Positions 16,466 through 18,513 of a DNA stretch of 18,513 nt are shown here, piece by piece. The position numbers and the translations under genes were made by a program. This DNA is from Strigomonas culicis (taxonomy: Eukaryota; Euglenozoa; Kinetoplastea; Trypanosomatida; Trypanosomatidae). The notes under the pieces were generated by a model that was given only the letters and a program-made list of their open reading frames with translations, searched no databases and was not told the DNA's origin. The stretch covers positions 1-18,513 of the forward strand of contig AUXH01000395.1 in NCBI GenBank assembly GCA_000482145.1. The letters are read 5' to 3'. Every line of letters starts with the position of its first letter. The stretch's first letter is position 1.

Positions 16466-17998
16466 CTACGCCTGTCGGTTGCGATTCACGAGCTGCGCCA
16501 GCGTGGCCATCTCATGCTCGATTTTCCGGTCCATCTGATCCAGCTGCTCCTGCACACTGGGCGGCGCCGGTGCGCGCGGGACGGCGCCGGTCGGCTCGGG
16601 CGTCACGACCACCGGGGGCGCCGGCACCGCGCTGAGCGGCGGCGGCGGGACGCCGCTCGGCGGGGGCGGGGGGACCGCCGCGCGCGTGTTGGGCGGCGTC
16701 GACGGCCGCGGGCGCGGCGACAGCTTCTTCGCCACCGCCGGTGTCGCGGCGGTGCTGATGGTGGTCCGCTCGGCTGGGATCGGCGACGTGGCCGGGGTCG
16801 CCTCCCCCCCGTGGCGCATCGGCGTGGCCCCCACGCTGCGCGGCATGGCCCGCACGACGTCCTCCTGCCACTGGCTGAGCTCGGTGAGGGCGGCCTTCAC
16901 ATCCGCGCTCTGCCGCGCGTCGTCGGCCGCGCCGGCGGCGGCGGGGTCCAGCAGCTTGCGCAGGATCGCCGACACGGTGACGAAGCGACTGCTCAGGTTG
17001 GCGTAGTAGGCGGCCGACCGCTCCTCCCGCCGCTCGTGCGCCGCGACGCGGTCGAGCGCGACACAGAGCTGCTGCTCCAGTCGGGTCGCGGTCTGGCGCT
17101 CCCTCGCCAGCGCCTCCTCCACCGCGGCCACGCGGGCCGTCTGAACGAGCGCCGCCATCTTCTCGCGCTCCGCCTGCAGCTTGAAGTAGTCGCGCTGGTG
17201 CACCACGTCCTCGTGTGCCCCGGAGGCGGTCCGCCCATCCGCCCTCACGGAGGTGGACGTCGGTGCGTTCGCGCGCGCGTTGGCCTCAGCGAGGGCGGCC
17301 GTGAGGGCCTGCTTCTCGTGTGCGAGGGCCGTGCTTTCCTTCCGCATCTCCCGCACCACCCCGTGCAGCTCCGCGATCTCCTGCGCCATCACCTCCTTCT
17401 CCCGTTCCAGGTAGAGGCACATGTCCTGCGCCCCGTCAAAGTCGACGATCAACGACTCCATATTCAGCTGCAGCGCGGCGATCTCGGCCTGGTAGGGCTC
17501 CGGCACGGTCTCTAGTCGAGGGGTTGCGCACGTGTCCATGCCGTCTAGCTGACCCGCCTGGGGCTTCGGTACGTGCTGATAGGCGGACAGGGCGGCGTGG
17601 AAGTGCGGCATGGAGTCAGGCGAGTGGCCGGTGGACGTCCCTGCCACCGTGCTCGCGGGCGACGTCTCCCTGTCGCGGGTGGGCGCGCCCCTCTCCTGCA
17701 TGGACGCCTTCACCTCTAGGCGCTGCTTCAGCACGGAAATCTGCATCTCCAAGCACTGGATCTGCTTCTTGAGGTTCACCACGAGTCCCGCCTCTAGGAA
17801 GCTGCGGCTGCCCGGCCCCTCCTTCGAGGTCCCCGCGCGCTCCTTCGCCGGCTTCGGACCTGTGCTGGCCGGTCGCTGCTTCTTCCGTTCCACCGTCACT
17901 ACGGCCTTGCTGCTCCCTTCAGGCGCAGCGTCGTTCTCCTGTTTCTTGTGGAAGAGCGAGTGGCCCTTCACCTCCAGTGGGTCAGCATGTTGTTGCAT
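16466..17998 (-). CDS. Coiled-coil protein with proline-rich C-terminal region
   Basis: A 510-residue protein of unknown name. I start it at the ATG at 17996-17998 (MQQHADPLEV); the frame extends five codons upstream only with a GTG. After a basic Lys-rich N-terminus (12-55), heptad-like sequence predicts coiled coils at about 70-102 (VVNLKKQIQCLEMQISVLKQ), 165-244 and 262-352, separated by Ser/Thr/Pro/Gly linkers. A linker and the helix LSQWQEDVVRAMP follow. Residues 428-480 are proline-rich with runs such as VPPPPPSGVPPPPLSAV, typical ligands of profilin, SH3, WW or GYF domains. The chain closes with a short coiled coil (EQLDQMDRKIEHEMATLAQL). No FH2, motor or kinase domain is present, so it is not a formin or kinesin despite the proline runs. 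A cytoskeletal or flagellar scaffold role is plausible but inferred only from this architecture. Confidence 0.87.
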   Translation of the reverse strand: MQQHADPLEVKGHSLFHKKQENDAAPEGSSKAVVTVERKKQRPASTGPKPAKERAGTSKEGPGSRSFLEAGLVVNLKKQIQCLEMQISVLKQRLEVKASMQERGAPTRDRETSPASTVAGTSTGHSPDSMPHFHAALSAYQHVPKPQAGQLDGMDTCATPRLETVPEPYQAEIAALQLNMESLIVDFDGAQDMCLYLEREKEVMAQEIAELHGVVREMRKESTALAHEKQALTAALAEANARANAPTSTSVRADGRTASGAHEDVVHQRDYFKLQAEREKMAALVQTARVAAVEEALARERQTATRLEQQLCVALDRVAAHERREERSAAYYANLSSRFVTVSAILRKLLDPAAAGAADDARQSADVKAALTELSQWQEDVVRAMPRSVGATPMRHGGEATPATSPIPAERTTISTAATPAVAKKLSPRPRPSTPPNTRAAVPPPPPSGVPPPPLSAVPAPPVVVTPEPTGAVPRAPAPPSVQEQLDQMDRKIEHEMATLAQLVNRNRQA

Positions 17999-18046
17999 CG
18001 CGGTTGAGAACACGTGTCTCTTCTAGTCTGTCTATGACGTTGTAAA

Positions 18047-18118
18047 CTTCAACAAAAACAACAGCACACGTGCAATAATAATAATAAAAAAAGAGACAGA
18101 GAGAGAAAAGAGAATATA
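18047..18118 (-). promoter_or_regulatory. Predicted spliced-leader acceptor and pyrimidine tract for the coiled-coil gene
   Basis: The minus strand reads a CT-rich run (plus 18089-18112, GA-rich), a T-rich stretch containing ATT repeats, and AG at 18047-18048. The 5' UTR would be about 48 bases. Confidence 0.55.
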
Positions 18119-18284
18119 CAGATTCCACAAGACAAGTGCGCACAAACGCCTCGAGCTCACAGGCATCAGCGGTAAGCGGGACAACTCTCCTTCATCCAAG
18201 AAGCACGAGAGCACAACATGCAGGGAATTTACAAAATGAAATAAAAACTAAAATAAAAAAGATGATAATATGGCTATGACAACG

Positions 18285-18331
18285 CTAGGCAGCGTCAGCG
18301 GTACCGTGAGGGTGGTACCGGCGCTGCCTAG
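18285..18331. repeat. Imperfect inverted repeat (hairpin) in the S20 3' UTR
   Basis: CTAGGCAGCG at 18285-18294 pairs with CGCTGCCTAG at 18322-18331, and CGGTACC at 18299-18305 pairs with GGTACCG at 18314-18320. The arms are interrupted by TCAG on one side and a single G on the other, and the loop is GTGAGGGT. This gives 17 base pairs, much more GC-rich than the AT-rich sequence to its left. It lies about 50-100 bases after the S20 stop in the transcript. Confidence 0.85.
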
Positions 18332-18381
18332 TGGCGGTTAGCATCGTAGTACTATCCGACAGGGGGGAGGGGGTGGGGCAT

Positions 18382-18513
18382 CTAGTCCTCGAGGATCACA
18401 ATGCCGACATCCACGCCAGCCTCAACGCTGAAGGCGGTGATCTTCTTGATGGTGTCCGTGGGCGCCTGGATCGTCAGCGTGCGCTTGTAGATCTTCATCT
18501 CGAAGGTGTCCCA
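18382..18513 (-). CDS. RPS20: 40S ribosomal protein S20 (uS10), C-terminal 43 residues
   Basis: This is the 3' end of the gene for cytosolic small-subunit protein uS10 (eukaryotic S20); the rest lies beyond the right edge. The visible protein begins WDTFEMKIYKRTLTI and ends VEAGVDVGIVILED, followed by a TAG at 18382-18384. It matches the end of the family: a TWD-x-[FY]-x-M-x-I-x-KR block, then a helix with I-K-x-I-T and a final S-[IV]-E-x-G-V-[DE]-V strand. uS10 sits in the head of the 40S subunit. The full protein is usually about 115-120 residues, so roughly two thirds are missing here only because of the window limit. Confidence 0.93.
   Translation of the reverse strand, partial: WDTFEMKIYKRTLTIQAPTDTIKKITAFSVEAGVDVGIVILED

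Larger units (their letters stand above)
17999..18381. other. Spacer between the ribosomal protein S20 gene and the coiled-coil gene
   Basis: It comprises the S20 3' UTR, with a G-rich (plus strand) run just after the stop and a long hairpin, and then the acceptor region and 5' UTR of the coiled-coil gene. A pyrimidine-rich frame at 18032-18214 lacks a matching ATG start and is not credible. Confidence 0.6.

Noticed and set aside
18032..18214. A 60-codon minus-strand frame ahead of the coiled-coil gene
   Set aside because: It begins with TTG and consists of the 5' UTR pyrimidine tract of the next gene.

Overview
The window looks like part of a directional gene cluster from a trypanosomatid (kinetoplastid) nuclear chromosome, most likely Leishmania or a close relative. 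All nine supported coding regions are on the minus strand, none shows an intron, and GC-rich reading frames alternate with AT-rich spacers. Most spacers carry a pyrimidine tract followed by an AG upstream of the next ATG, as expected for spliced-leader trans-splicing of a polycistronic transcript. The transcript would run from right (18513) to left (1). The genus is inferred; no species marker is visible.

In transcription order: the 3' end of cytosolic ribosomal protein S20/uS10 (18382-18513, cut by the window edge), with a strong hairpin in its 3' UTR; a coiled-coil protein with a proline-rich tail (16466-17998); a small acidic protein of unknown function (15566-16120); a 1,766-residue leucine-rich-repeat protein with about 24 paired repeats (9369-14669); a small disordered protein with internal repeats (8097-8765); a large protein with four AT-hooks (3727-7266); a 576-residue protein with HMG-box-like segments and an acidic tail (1660-3390); a gluconokinase (676-1215); and the N-terminus of a ZIP-family metal transporter resembling the Leishmania iron transporter LIT1 (1-327), which appears frameshifted about 30 bases from the window edge.

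As usual in these genomes, neighbours in the unit need not share a pathway: a ribosomal protein, a sugar-acid kinase and a metal transporter sit side by side. The possible exception is the pair 1660-3390 and 3727-7266. Both are putative DNA-binding proteins, both have basic N-termini that could be mitochondrial presequences, and they share a weakly similar HMG-like module. My best hypothesis is that they are kinetoplast (mitochondrial) DNA-packaging factors or related chromatin proteins, perhaps derived from a common ancestor.

I saw no tRNA, rRNA, transposon, CRISPR or viral sequence. The most interesting items are the HMG-like/AT-hook gene pair, the alternating design of the giant LRR protein, the frameshift in the ZIP transporter and the hairpin behind S20.
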